From the NCBI RefSeq assembly GCF_019733395.1, contig NZ_JAIHOO010000001.1:806001-870000 (forward strand): a DNA stretch of 64,000 nucleotides, given 5' to 3'. Both the position numbers and the translations under genes were made by a program. The notes below the pieces were generated by a model, which saw only the letters and a list, made by a program, of their open reading frames with translations, was not told the DNA's origin and searched no databases. Source of the DNA: Lysobacter sp. BMK333-48F3 (GTDB lineage: Bacteria > Pseudomonadota > Gammaproteobacteria > Xanthomonadales > Xanthomonadaceae). Below are positions 42,256-50,489 of the stretch, piece after piece; position 1 is the first letter of the stretch; every line of letters starts with the position of its first letter.

Positions 42256-44031
42256 ATGAGAAACGTGTTCTTCGGCCTCGGCCTGAAATACGCCGACGAT
42301 GCCGCCTATCCGCGCATCGCCCTCGGCGACGACGGCCGCCTGATCGCCGTGCACCAGGACCAGGGCGCCAACCTCAGCTATCGCATCGGCCGGCTCGACC
42401 AGATGGCGATCGTCTGGGGCGACGGCGCCGACTACGGCCGCGGCCAGCGGCCGGCGATCGCCCTGCACGGCAACCGCCTGGTCGAGGTCCACCGCGGCGA
42501 GGACCGCGACGGCCTGTACAGCCGGATCGGCCTGTGGACCGAAGAAGACGGCGTCGCCTTCGGCGAAGCCCGCCGCTACGCCAGCGGCACCAAGCCCAGC
42601 GTGGCGATGAACCGCGAGTGGGTGATCGAGGTGCACGAGTCGTCCTGGAATCCGACTTTGTGGTGCAACATCGGCCGCTTCTCGCTCGACCGCGACGAGA
42701 TCGAATGGAGCGGCAACCTGCACTTCGACGACGGCGCCCGCCCCAGCGTCGCGATCAACCCGGCCGGGCTGATCGTGATCGCGCACGAGTCGGCCGACGG
42801 CGGCGAGCTGTATCTGCGGGTCGGCCAGATCGAAGCGCTCGACGACGACCACGGCCGCGACCCGCAGATCGTCTGGGGGCCGCCGCAGCGCTACGCCGCC
42901 GGCGCGCGGCCGAGCGTGGCGATCAACCAAGACGGCGACGTGATCGCGCTGCACGAATCCGGCACCAGCGCCGCGCTGATGCAGATGTTCGGCCGCATCG
43001 CCGAGGGCCGGGTCGAGTTCGCCGGCGAGCCGGTGCAGTTCGACGACGGCCTGCGCCCGGCGGTGGCCTGCCGCGGCAACAAGGCGGTGCAGGTGCACGA
43101 GTCGGAGAACTTCTACACCGTGTGGGCGTCGAGCTCGCGCATCGTCGACCGCGCGCGCTGGATGCAGGATCACCTGCCGCAGATCGGCGCGCTGACCCTG
43201 CCGCAGCTGACCACCGGCGCCTCGCACGACGCCGGCATGTACCAGCACGGCGCCCTGATGACCCTGGGCAAGACCCAGGACCTGGACCTGTACCAGCAGC
43301 TCAGCAACGGCATCCGCTACTTCGACCTGCGGCCGAAGTGGAGCGACGGCCGGCTGTACGTCGCCCACGGCCCGATCACCGGGCCCGCGCTGAACCAGAT
43401 CGTCGACGACGTCGCCCGCTTCATGGCCGAGGGCCACCGCGAGCTGGTGATCCTCAAGTTCTCCCACTACGCCGGCTTCGACAGCCCGGTGTACGAACGC
43501 CTGGTCGAACTGCTGCAGAGCAGGCTCGGCCCCTGGCTGTACCGCGGCCTGCCGCGCGGCCGACGCCTGGCCGACGTTTCGCTACGCGATTTCGTCCATC
43601 ACAGCGGCGTGGTGCTGGCGGTCTGCGACGAGGAGTACCCGGTGCGGATCCCGGCCGCCGGGATCTGGGTCTACCGCGATTCCGAATCGGCCACGGTCGC
43701 GCAAGGCGACCTGCGCGTGTTCGACCGCTATTCCAACACCACCAGCTTCGACAAGATGAGCGCCGACCAGTTGCAGAAGTTCGCCGAGTACGACGGCCGC
43801 TGCATCGGCGACCCGGAATTGCCCTGCGACCAGTTCCTGCTGTCGTGGACGCTGACCCCGTACACCGGCGTCTGGCTGGTGTCGCAGGAGGCCAACCGTC
43901 GGCTCGGCGCATGGATGGCCAAGACGCCGCGCGAGAACGGACACGACCGGGTGATCAACCTGCTCTACGTCGACTACGTCGAATACGCCCGCGCCACCGA
44001 CGTGGCGATGAGCATGAACGGCATCGACTGA
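42256..44031 (+). CDS. propeller-like repeat domain fused to a PI-PLC-type phosphodiesterase
   Basis: 591 residues from ATG 42256. Residues about 10-305 are six repeats of roughly 48 residues with the core RPSVAINxxGxVIxxHES and a following strand pair, suggesting a six-bladed propeller as in sugar-binding lectins. Residues about 310-591 match the PI-PLC X-type TIM barrel: LTTGASHDAGM with the first catalytic His, then NGIRYFDLRPKW and LYVAHGP with the second His, and later ELVILKFSHY. Bacterial members cleave phosphatidylinositol or glycosyl-PI without calcium. No signal peptide is visible. The fusion suggests binding to glycans and cleaving lipids, which is inferred. Confidence 0.75.
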   Translation: MRNVFFGLGLKYADDAAYPRIALGDDGRLIAVHQDQGANLSYRIGRLDQMAIVWGDGADYGRGQRPAIALHGNRLVEVHRGEDRDGLYSRIGLWTEEDGVAFGEARRYASGTKPSVAMNREWVIEVHESSWNPTLWCNIGRFSLDRDEIEWSGNLHFDDGARPSVAINPAGLIVIAHESADGGELYLRVGQIEALDDDHGRDPQIVWGPPQRYAAGARPSVAINQDGDVIALHESGTSAALMQMFGRIAEGRVEFAGEPVQFDDGLRPAVACRGNKAVQVHESENFYTVWASSSRIVDRARWMQDHLPQIGALTLPQLTTGASHDAGMYQHGALMTLGKTQDLDLYQQLSNGIRYFDLRPKWSDGRLYVAHGPITGPALNQIVDDVARFMAEGHRELVILKFSHYAGFDSPVYERLVELLQSRLGPWLYRGLPRGRRLADVSLRDFVHHSGVVLAVCDEEYPVRIPAAGIWVYRDSESATVAQGDLRVFDRYSNTTSFDKMSADQLQKFAEYDGRCIGDPELPCDQFLLSWTLTPYTGVWLVSQEANRRLGAWMAKTPRENGHDRVINLLYVDYVEYARATDVAMSMNGID

Positions 44032-44043
44032 GCCGCGCGCGCA

Positions 44044-44086
44044 GGGACGCAGGGGGTTAAGCCCATGGCTTAACCCCCTCCGTCCC
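44044..44086. repeat. GGGAC..TTAAGC hairpin, copy A
   Basis: Twenty-base arms around a CAT loop with one mismatch (GGGACGCAGG against CCTCCGTCCC), 12 bases after the stop of the PI-PLC gene. First of four such hairpins (48627, 51418, 52943). Confidence 0.85.
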
Positions 44087-44136
44087 TTTCTCGTTGAGCC
44101 GCGCGCACTTTTCTCGTCTTTCTTCGTTCCAAACGA

Positions 44137-44163
44137 CAACGAGCCGGCAATGCCGGCTCGTTG
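44137..44163. terminator. terminator-like hairpin between PI-PLC and dacC
   Basis: Perfect 12-base stem CAACGAGCCGGC / GCCGGCTCGTTG with an AAT loop. It lies between two convergent genes. On the minus strand TCGTTTGG follows, a weak U tract. Confidence 0.5.
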
Positions 44164-44186
44164 CGGTGTCCCCTGCTGTTGCCGTT

Positions 44187-44207
44187 CCCCCCTTTGAAAA
44201 AGGGGGG
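44187..44207. repeat. palindromic repeat H1, copy 5
   Basis: CCCCCCTTTGAAAAAGGGGGG followed by CCAGGGGGGATTTGCTCTTG, as in copies 1 and 2. Uninterrupted. 48 bases past the dacC stop. Confidence 0.85.
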
Positions 44208-44254
44208 CCAGGGGGGATTTGCTCTTGCTCTTGCTCTACCTCAGCGCAACAGCC

Positions 44255-45490
44255 TCAAGACTCCCACCACATCCAGAACTCGTCCCACAGACGCTTGAAG
44301 AAGCCGCCTTCCTCGACCGCGGCCAGCGCCACCAGCGGACGCTGCGCGACCACCTTGCCGTCGAGCATGACCTTGACCGAACCGATGGCCTGGCCCTTCT
44401 TGATCGGCGCGACCAGGGTCTTGGGCACGTCCATGCTCGGCTTCAGCAGCGGGTACTTGCCGCGCGGCACGGTCACCAGCAGCGGCTCGGCGACGCCGAG
44501 CTGGATTTCCTCGGATGCGCCCTTCCACACCTTCTGCTTGGCGATCGCCTTGCCGGCGTCGTACAGCTTGTGGGTTTCGTAGAAACGGAAGCCCCAGTTC
44601 AGCAGCGCCTGGCTGTCGGTGGCGCGCTGCGCCTCCGAGGTCGAGCCCATCACCACCGAGATCAGGCGCTGGTCGCCGCGCTTGGCCGAGGCCATCAGGC
44701 AGTAGCCGGCCTTGGAGTGGTGGCCGGTCTTGATGCCGTCGACCGAGCTGTCGCGCCACAGCAGCAGATTGCGGTTGGGCTGGGTGATCGGCCCGACCGT
44801 CAGCTCCTTGATCTTGTTGTAGGAATACGCGACCGGGAAGTCGCGCACCATCGACCGGCCGAGCAGGGCCAGGTCGCGCGCGGTCGAGAAGTGGTTCGGG
44901 TCCGACAGGCCGTGCGGATTGACGAAGTGCGAGTTCTTCAGGCCGATCCGCGCGGCGTACTGGTTCATCAGCGCGGCGAACGCGTCCTCGCTGCCGGCGA
45001 CGTGTTCGGCCAGGGCGATCGCGGCGTCGTTGCCCGACTGCACCACCATGCCCTTTTCCATCTCGACCAGCGGCGCGCTCTTGTTGACCTCGAAGCCCGA
45101 GTAGCTGCCGTCGGTGCCCGCGCCGCCCTTGCGCCAGGCGTTCTCGGTCATCATCACCTGGTCGGTTTCCTTGACCTTGCCGCCGGCCATTTCGGCGGCG
45201 ATCACGTAGCTGGTCATGACCTTGGTGATGCTGGCCGGCTCGACCCGCAGGTCGGGGTTGTGGCTGGCCAGGACGTTGCCGCTGGCGGCGTCCATCAGCA
45301 CCCAGGCGGTGCCCTGGATCGCCGGCGGCGGCGGCACCGGCAGCGCGTCGCTGGCCGGCGGTTGCGCGGCGGCGGGGGCGGCGGTCGCCGCAGCGGGCGC
45401 CTGCGCCGCGGCCAGGCCGGCGGCGGTGGTGACCAGGAAGGCCGAGGACAGCGCGAGGACGGCCGCGCGCGGGGTGAAGCGGAATTTCAT
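44255..45490 (-). CDS. dacC: D-alanyl-D-alanine carboxypeptidase (PBP5/6 type)
   Basis: 411 residues. A signal peptide of about 29 residues is followed by a Pro/Ala-rich linker to residue 57. The penicillin-binding motifs are S87-I-T-K90, S152-G-N154 and K254-T-G256. A PBP5-type C-terminal beta domain (about 300-385) ends in the amphipathic anchor GFFKRLWDEFWMWW. It removes the last D-Ala from peptidoglycan side chains in the periplasm. It belongs with rlpA and mltB upstream on the same strand; dacC is used for position and type, dacA would be equally fitting. Confidence 0.93.
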   Translation of the reverse strand: MKFRFTPRAAVLALSSAFLVTTAAGLAAAQAPAAATAAPAAAQPPASDALPVPPPPAIQGTAWVLMDAASGNVLASHNPDLRVEPASITKVMTSYVIAAEMAGGKVKETDQVMMTENAWRKGGAGTDGSYSGFEVNKSAPLVEMEKGMVVQSGNDAAIALAEHVAGSEDAFAALMNQYAARIGLKNSHFVNPHGLSDPNHFSTARDLALLGRSMVRDFPVAYSYNKIKELTVGPITQPNRNLLLWRDSSVDGIKTGHHSKAGYCLMASAKRGDQRLISVVMGSTSEAQRATDSQALLNWGFRFYETHKLYDAGKAIAKQKVWKGASEEIQLGVAEPLLVTVPRGKYPLLKPSMDVPKTLVAPIKKGQAIGSVKVMLDGKVVAQRPLVALAAVEEGGFFKRLWDEFWMWWES

Positions 45491-45676
45491 CGTTGAACTA
45501 CTCCGGGGGCCGCTGGCGCAGCGGCCGGGGACGGGAAAGGTCCGGCGCCGCCGTCCTGGCGCGCGCTGCGGATCGGGCCGGACCGGGCGCTCCTACCCGG
45601 TCCGCGAAACCGTGCATCCTGCCTCAGATCGACCGAGCTTGCAGCCCAAAAGGCCGTTGACGCCCGGTGCGCGCGC

Positions 45677-47248
45677 TCAATCGCGCACGCGCTGGGGCTG
45701 GCCGAAACCCAGACCGACGATGCGCGCGGCAAGTTCCGGCGCGGCCGCGGCCTGCAGCGGGCCGACCCGCAGACGCCAGACCTTCTGGCCGTTGGCGGCG
45801 TTGCCGTCGAGCAGCCGGGCCTCGTCGATGCCGGCGCCGCGCAGCATCGACAGGGCGCGGTCGGCATTGCTGCGGGCGGAGAAACTGGCCACCTGCAGGG
45901 TCACGTCGCCGTCGCGCGGGGCGGCGGCGGCGACCACCGCGGCGGCCTTGGCCGGGCTGGGCGGCGGCGGCGCGGCGGCCGGCGCCGGCAGCGCCGCCGC
46001 AGCGGCGCTGGCTGTCGCGACGGTCGCCGGAGCGGCCTTGCCGGCCTTCCGGGCGGCCTTTTCGGCCGCGGCCAAAGCCCGTGCCTGTTCCTTCTGCTGC
46101 TTGGCCAGGGCGCGCTTTTCGGCCCGGGTCAGCGGCTTGGGCGGCTCGAGCTGCACGCCCTTGCCGGTGGCGACGCGGACCTGGCGCGACTTCATCCAGG
46201 CGTCGAATTCGTCGGCCGTCATCGACTTGCCGTTCTGCATCATGTCGAAGCGGTAGTCGCGGGCACCGCCGGCGGACTTGGCCGCGCTCGCGGTCGCGGC
46301 GGTCGCGGCCACGGCGGCCGGCTTGCCGGTCGCGACCGTGGTCTTGACCGGAGCGGCCGCTACCGCGACCGGCGCCGGCTTGCCGGTGGCCACGCGCACG
46401 CCCGGCGGCAGTTCGCCGGCGTTGGCGCTGGCGATCGGCATCGCCGAGACCAGGCGGTCGATCGCGCTCGGCGCGGCCGGCTTCTCGCTGCCCGGCGGCG
46501 GGTTGTTGCCGGCGCGGGCGTAGACCGGCGGCGGCGCTTCGCCCGGATGCAGGGCGCGCACCTCGACCCGGCCGGTGCCGCGCTGGGTGATGCCGAGCTT
46601 GACCGCGGCGGCGTAGCTGAGGTCGATCACCCGGCCGTCGTGGAACGGGCCGCGGTCGTTGACCCGCACCGTCACCGCCTTGCCGTTGTCCAGGTTGGTG
46701 ACCCGGGCGAAGCTCGGCAGCGGCAGCGACTTGTGCGCGGCGGTGAAGGCGTACATGTCGTACACCTCCAGGTTGGAGGTGCGGCGGCCGTGGAATTTCT
46801 GTCCGTAGTAGGACGCGGTGCCGGTCTCGACGTAGTCCTCGTGCGAGTCCAGCACCTTGTAGCTCTTGCCCAGCACCTTGTACGGCGAACGGTTGCCGAA
46901 CTGCGAGCGCGCCTCGGCGACGACTTCGGGCTCGGGGATCGCATCGACGTCGGGGACGTAATCCGGCGTGGTGTCCTTGACCCCGGGCGCGTACAGGCCG
47001 CCGGCCTTGTAGTTGCCGCGCTTACTCAGGTCTTCCTGGGCCGGCGCGTAGGGCGACTTCTTGCCGCGGCCGGGCGCGTGCGCCGGCAGGCCGCTGGCGT
47101 GGACCCGGTCGCGGTCCGGCAGGGCCAGGGCTTCGGAGTTGGATTTCTTGGGAGCGCTGGCGCAGGCGGCCAGCGCCAGCGGCAGCACGGCGGCGGCGAG
47201 CCGCCCGATCGTCGCGATCGGCGGCCGCTTCATGCCGTGGCCGCTCAT
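45677..47248 (-). CDS. rlpA: septal ring lytic transglycosylase RlpA with SPOR domain
   Basis: 523 residues. Lipobox ALAAC with C29. The double-psi beta-barrel domain (about 140-235) has TASYYGQKFHGRRTSN and VRVNDRGPFHDGRVIDLSYAAA with the catalytic Asp. A long Ala/Pro/Lys-rich linker with recurring RVATGKPA segments (about 275-430) precedes a C-terminal SPOR domain (VTLQVASFSARSNADRAL, about 445-520) that binds denuded septal glycan. It cuts glycan strands lacking stem peptides. The start ATG overlaps the mltB stop, so the two are coupled. Confidence 0.93.
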   Translation of the reverse strand: MSGHGMKRPPIATIGRLAAAVLPLALAACASAPKKSNSEALALPDRDRVHASGLPAHAPGRGKKSPYAPAQEDLSKRGNYKAGGLYAPGVKDTTPDYVPDVDAIPEPEVVAEARSQFGNRSPYKVLGKSYKVLDSHEDYVETGTASYYGQKFHGRRTSNLEVYDMYAFTAAHKSLPLPSFARVTNLDNGKAVTVRVNDRGPFHDGRVIDLSYAAAVKLGITQRGTGRVEVRALHPGEAPPPVYARAGNNPPPGSEKPAAPSAIDRLVSAMPIASANAGELPPGVRVATGKPAPVAVAAAPVKTTVATGKPAAVAATAATASAAKSAGGARDYRFDMMQNGKSMTADEFDAWMKSRQVRVATGKGVQLEPPKPLTRAEKRALAKQQKEQARALAAAEKAARKAGKAAPATVATASAAAAALPAPAAAPPPPSPAKAAAVVAAAAPRDGDVTLQVASFSARSNADRALSMLRGAGIDEARLLDGNAANGQKVWRLRVGPLQAAAAPELAARIVGLGFGQPQRVRD

Positions 47249-48462
47249 GCCTGCGGCGCCTTGGAAACGTTCGCTGCGGCCGCCGGGCGGGCCGGCGCGG
47301 GGGCTGCGGGATTTGCGCTATCGGTGGCCAAGGGATTCTCCCGTCCGGCGATCGCTTCCGCCAACTGGTACACCGCCATGCCGTAGTGCTTGGAGATGTT
47401 GTAGCGGGTGATCGCGTAGAAGTTGCGGAAACCGAGCCAGTATTCGGGACCGTTGACGCCGTCCAGGTTCAGCAGCGTCGCGGTCTCGGCCGGCGCCACC
47501 GGAGTCAGCGGACGATAGCCGCGCGCGGCCAGGTCGCTGAGCGAGTACACCGGGTCCATGTTGTCCGGCACGAAGTCCTGCGCGGTGGCGTCGCGGTTGG
47601 CGCGCGCCACCACCGGGCCGCCGCGCACCCAGCCGCCCTTCTTGACGAAGTAATTGGCGACCGAGGCGAACACGTCGTCGAGATCGGTGAACAGGTCGCG
47701 CTTGCCGTCGCCGTCGCCGTCGACCGCGAATTCGCGATAGCTCGAGGGCATGAACTGGCCCCAGCCCATCGCCCCGGCGTAGCTGCCGGTCAAGGTACTG
47801 ATATCGATCTTTTCTTCCTTGCCGAGCGCGAACAACTGCGCGAGCTCGCCGCGGAAGAAGGCCTCGCGGCGGTTCTCGCGATCGGCCTTGGCCGGGTCGC
47901 CGCTGCGCGGATAGGCGAAGGCCAGGGTGTACAGCGCGTCGACCACGTTGTACTTGCCGGTGTTCTTGCCGAAGCTGGTTTCGACCCCGACGATCGCCAC
48001 GATCACCTCGCCCGGCACGCCGGTGGCGGCCTCGACCCGCGCCAGTTGCGCGCGGTGTTCGGCGAGGAAGGCCTTGCCGCCGTCGATGCGGGCCTGGGTG
48101 ATGAAGATCGGCCGGTAATCGCGCCACGGCTTGGCCTCGGCCGGCCGCGACATCGCCGCGACGATGCTGTCGCGGATCTGCGCCTTGGCCAGCACCGATT
48201 CGATGTAGGCCGGGTCGACCCCGTACTTGGCCGCGGTGTCGCGCACGAACAGCGCGCGCGCCTGCTCGATCGGCATCGGCACCACCGGGTCGGGCAGGGC
48301 CGGCGTGCCGACCACCGGGGTCGGCGCCGCAGCCGGAGCCGGGGCCTGTTGCTGGACGGGGGTGGAAGCGATCGGCGCCGTCGGCGCCTGCGTAGCGCAG
48401 GCGGCCAACGCCAAGGTGAGGGCGCCGAACACGGCGCAACGGGCGTAGGGACGTCGGGTCAT
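47245..48462 (-). CDS. mltB: membrane-bound lytic murein transglycosylase B
   Basis: 405 residues. Lipobox LALAAC, C22. The catalytic Glu lies in IVGVETSFGKNTGKYNVVDAL; further substrate-cleft motifs are GSYAGAMGWGQFMPSSYREFAVDGDGDGKRDLF. The C-terminus is an Ala/Pro-rich tail. It cleaves peptidoglycan glycan strands, leaving anhydro ends, from the inner face of the outer membrane. It is the first gene of the mltB-rlpA-dacC set; what lies upstream is an accessory insert rather than rodA, which ends at 56915. Confidence 0.94.
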   Translation of the reverse strand: MTRRPYARCAVFGALTLALAACATQAPTAPIASTPVQQQAPAPAAAPTPVVGTPALPDPVVPMPIEQARALFVRDTAAKYGVDPAYIESVLAKAQIRDSIVAAMSRPAEAKPWRDYRPIFITQARIDGGKAFLAEHRAQLARVEAATGVPGEVIVAIVGVETSFGKNTGKYNVVDALYTLAFAYPRSGDPAKADRENRREAFFRGELAQLFALGKEEKIDISTLTGSYAGAMGWGQFMPSSYREFAVDGDGDGKRDLFTDLDDVFASVANYFVKKGGWVRGGPVVARANRDATAQDFVPDNMDPVYSLSDLAARGYRPLTPVAPAETATLLNLDGVNGPEYWLGFRNFYAITRYNISKHYGMAVYQLAEAIAGRENPLATDSANPAAPAPARPAAAANVSKAPQA

Positions 48463-48626
48463 CGGGGCGAGGTTAGCACGCGACCGCGACGGAAAAAAAC
48501 CTTGGCCCTTCGGGACTTAACGGATTTTATTCATGTCAGGTTGTCGAAGCGGAACACCGGGCCGCGGCGGCATGGCGGAGCGCTTGCGGCCGGTCGAACA
48601 TGAACAGGCTGAAGGGTCGGGTGAAA

Positions 48627-48670
48627 GGGACGCAGGGGGTTAAGCGCTCGCGCTTAACCCCCTGCGTCCC
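48627..48670. repeat. GGGAC..TTAAGC hairpin, copy B
   Basis: Perfect 20-base arms (GGGACGCAGG..TTAAGCG and complement) with a CTCG loop. It contains the TAA stop and last codons of the agmatinase-like gene. Confidence 0.92.
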
Positions 48671-49475
48671 TGCGCGGCGCGGTCTCGATCATCCGCCCGC
48701 CGAGTTCCTTGACCAGCTTCGCCGCCACCACCGCAGTGAGGTTGGAGAGGTCGCAGCTCGGGTTGTACTCGACGATGTCGCCGGCGACGATCGGCTGGGC
48801 GATGCCTTGCAGCAAATCGATCACCTGCCGCGGCGAGGCGCCGCCGGGCTCGCGGTGCGACACGCCCGGCGCATAGGCCGGGTCCAGGCCGTCCAGATCG
48901 ATCGACACATAGACCGGCGTATCCAGTTGCAGGCGCAGGCCCTCGCGCCATGCTCCCGCTTCGATCACCTCCACGCCGAAGCGCGCGAACTGCGCGCGAT
49001 GCTCGTCGTTGATCGTGCGCAAGCCGATCTGGATCAAACGGTCGGCCAGGCCTTCTTCCATGATCCGCGCGAACGGCGAAGCGTGCGAACGCGGATTGCC
49101 CTGGTAGGCGTCGTACAGGTCGGCGTGCGCGTCGACGTGGACGATGGTCAGGCGCGAATGACGGCGACGCACCGCGCGCAGGATCGGATGGGTGATGGCA
49201 TGGTCACCGCCCAGGCACAGCAGGGGACCGCCCGCGGCCAGCGCACGCTCGACGCCGCGCTCGATCGTCCGCCACGGGTCGACGCCGTCGTCGAAGCGCA
49301 GATCGCCGTGGTCCAGCAGCCGCCCGGGCGCGCCGAAATCGATCCCGCTTTCGCTGCGGATGCTGTAGGCGTCGCAGTGCAGTTCGCGCCGGATCAGCGG
49401 CGGCGCCAATGCGCTGCCTTTCAGGTACGAGGAGTTGTCGTCGTTGGGAATGCCCAGCAGCGATAGCGCGGTCAT
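48654..49475 (-). CDS. agmatinase/arginase family hydrolase
   Basis: 273 residues. The three ureohydrolase metal motifs are GGDHAITHPIL, IVHVDAHADLYD and SIDLDGLDPAYAPGV, so the dinuclear manganese site is intact. It hydrolyses a guanidino compound (agmatine, arginine, guanidinobutyrate or a formimino substrate); the sequence does not decide which. The last four residues and the TAA stop (48654-48656) lie inside hairpin copy B, so the natural C-terminus was probably changed when the repeat arrived. Divergent from a LysR regulator starting at 49580. Confidence 0.88.
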   Translation of the reverse strand: MTALSLLGIPNDDNSSYLKGSALAPPLIRRELHCDAYSIRSESGIDFGAPGRLLDHGDLRFDDGVDPWRTIERGVERALAAGGPLLCLGGDHAITHPILRAVRRRHSRLTIVHVDAHADLYDAYQGNPRSHASPFARIMEEGLADRLIQIGLRTINDEHRAQFARFGVEVIEAGAWREGLRLQLDTPVYVSIDLDGLDPAYAPGVSHREPGGASPRQVIDLLQGIAQPIVAGDIVEYNPSCDLSNLTAVVAAKLVKELGGRMIETAPRRDAGG

Positions 49476-49553
49476 GGCAGGGAGTCTCGCAAGGCGGTGA
49501 AAGCACCGGCGGCGACCTTAGCCCCGGCCTTTGCGCAGGTCTACTTCGCAAAA

Positions 49554-49570
49554 CTAATCGATAGCGTTAG
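49554..49570. promoter_or_regulatory. candidate LysR-type binding site
   Basis: CTAA-N9-TTAG dyad in the gap between the agmatinase-like and LysR genes, 10 bases before the LysR ATG. Fits an autoregulatory T-N11-A type site. Confidence 0.4.
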
Positions 49571-49579
49571 ATTTTCTTT

Positions 49580-50479
49580 ATGTTCGACCTGACCCGGCTA
49601 CGCCTGCTGCGCGACCTCGCCCGCCTGCGCACCATGACCGCGGTGGCGCAGGCGCATCGGCTGACCTCCTCGGCGGTGTCGCAGCAATTGGCGACGCTGC
49701 AGCGCGAGGCGCGCACGACCTTGTTCGAACAGGTCGGCCGGCGGGTGCGCCTGACCGGCGACGGCGAACGCCTGGCCGCGCATGCCGACGCCATCCTGCA
49801 GGCGGTCGAGGCCGCGGCGCTGGACCTGCGCGGCGCCGCGCAGTCGCCGCAGGGCGAGCTGCGGGTCGCCTGCTTCGCCAGCTACGCCAAGCACCATCTG
49901 CTGCCGGCGATCGTGCGTCTGCGCCAACGTCATCCGGCGTTGCGCGTGGCGCTGCGCGAACTCGAACCGCCGGATGCCCTGGACGCGGTGCGCGACGGCC
50001 GCTGCGACCTGGCCTTCGGCTTCGCCTACAGCCTGGTGCCGCGGCCGCCCGTGCCCGGCTTGAACGTGCGCACGGTGTTCGAAGAACCGGTGCGGCTGGC
50101 GCTGCCGCCGTCGTGGCGGCGCCGTCGCGGCGCGGTCGCGCTGCAGGAGTTGGCCGAGGCCGAATGGATCGTCGGCTCGCGCCAGAGCGACGACGGCCTG
50201 CTCGCCGAGCGCGCCTGCGCCGCGGCCGGCTTCGCGCCGCGGATCGGCCACACCGTCGACGACTACGACCTGATGCTGCGCATGGTCGCGGCCGGGCTGG
50301 GGGTCGGTTTCGTGCCGCAACTGGCGCTGGAGCAATCGCGCGTCGACGGCGTGGTGGTGCGCTCGCCGGCCGGCGCGGCGCTGAGCCGCCGCGTGCAGGC
50401 CTCGACCCGCCCGGCCCTGGCCGCCTCGCCGAACCTGCGCGCGCTGCTGGCCGAACTGGGCGCGGCGCCGATCGAATGA
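49580..50479 (+). CDS. LysR family transcriptional regulator
   Basis: 299 residues. N-terminal helix-turn-helix with TMTAVAQAHRLTSSAVSQQLATLQREART (about 17-47), linker helix to about 90, then a two-lobe effector domain (GELRVACFASYAKHHLLPAIVRL; GLGVGFVPQLALEQ). Divergent from the ureohydrolase, which it probably controls. ArgP-like regulators often have the same arrangement, but the effector cannot be read from the sequence. Confidence 0.92.
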   Translation: MFDLTRLRLLRDLARLRTMTAVAQAHRLTSSAVSQQLATLQREARTTLFEQVGRRVRLTGDGERLAAHADAILQAVEAAALDLRGAAQSPQGELRVACFASYAKHHLLPAIVRLRQRHPALRVALRELEPPDALDAVRDGRCDLAFGFAYSLVPRPPVPGLNVRTVFEEPVRLALPPSWRRRRGAVALQELAEAEWIVGSRQSDDGLLAERACAAAGFAPRIGHTVDDYDLMLRMVAAGLGVGFVPQLALEQSRVDGVVVRSPAGAALSRRVQASTRPALAASPNLRALLAELGAAPIE

Positions 50480-50489
50480 GCGCGCCCGC

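Noticed and set aside
42145..43467. Long open frame antisense to the PI-PLC fusion gene
   Set aside because: High GC gives long antisense frames; its translation is Val/Ala/His/Arg-rich without a fold or ribosome binding site.
46547..47386. Open frame antisense to rlpA and mltB
   Set aside because: Mirror of well-supported genes, with composition typical of antisense frames in GC-rich DNA.
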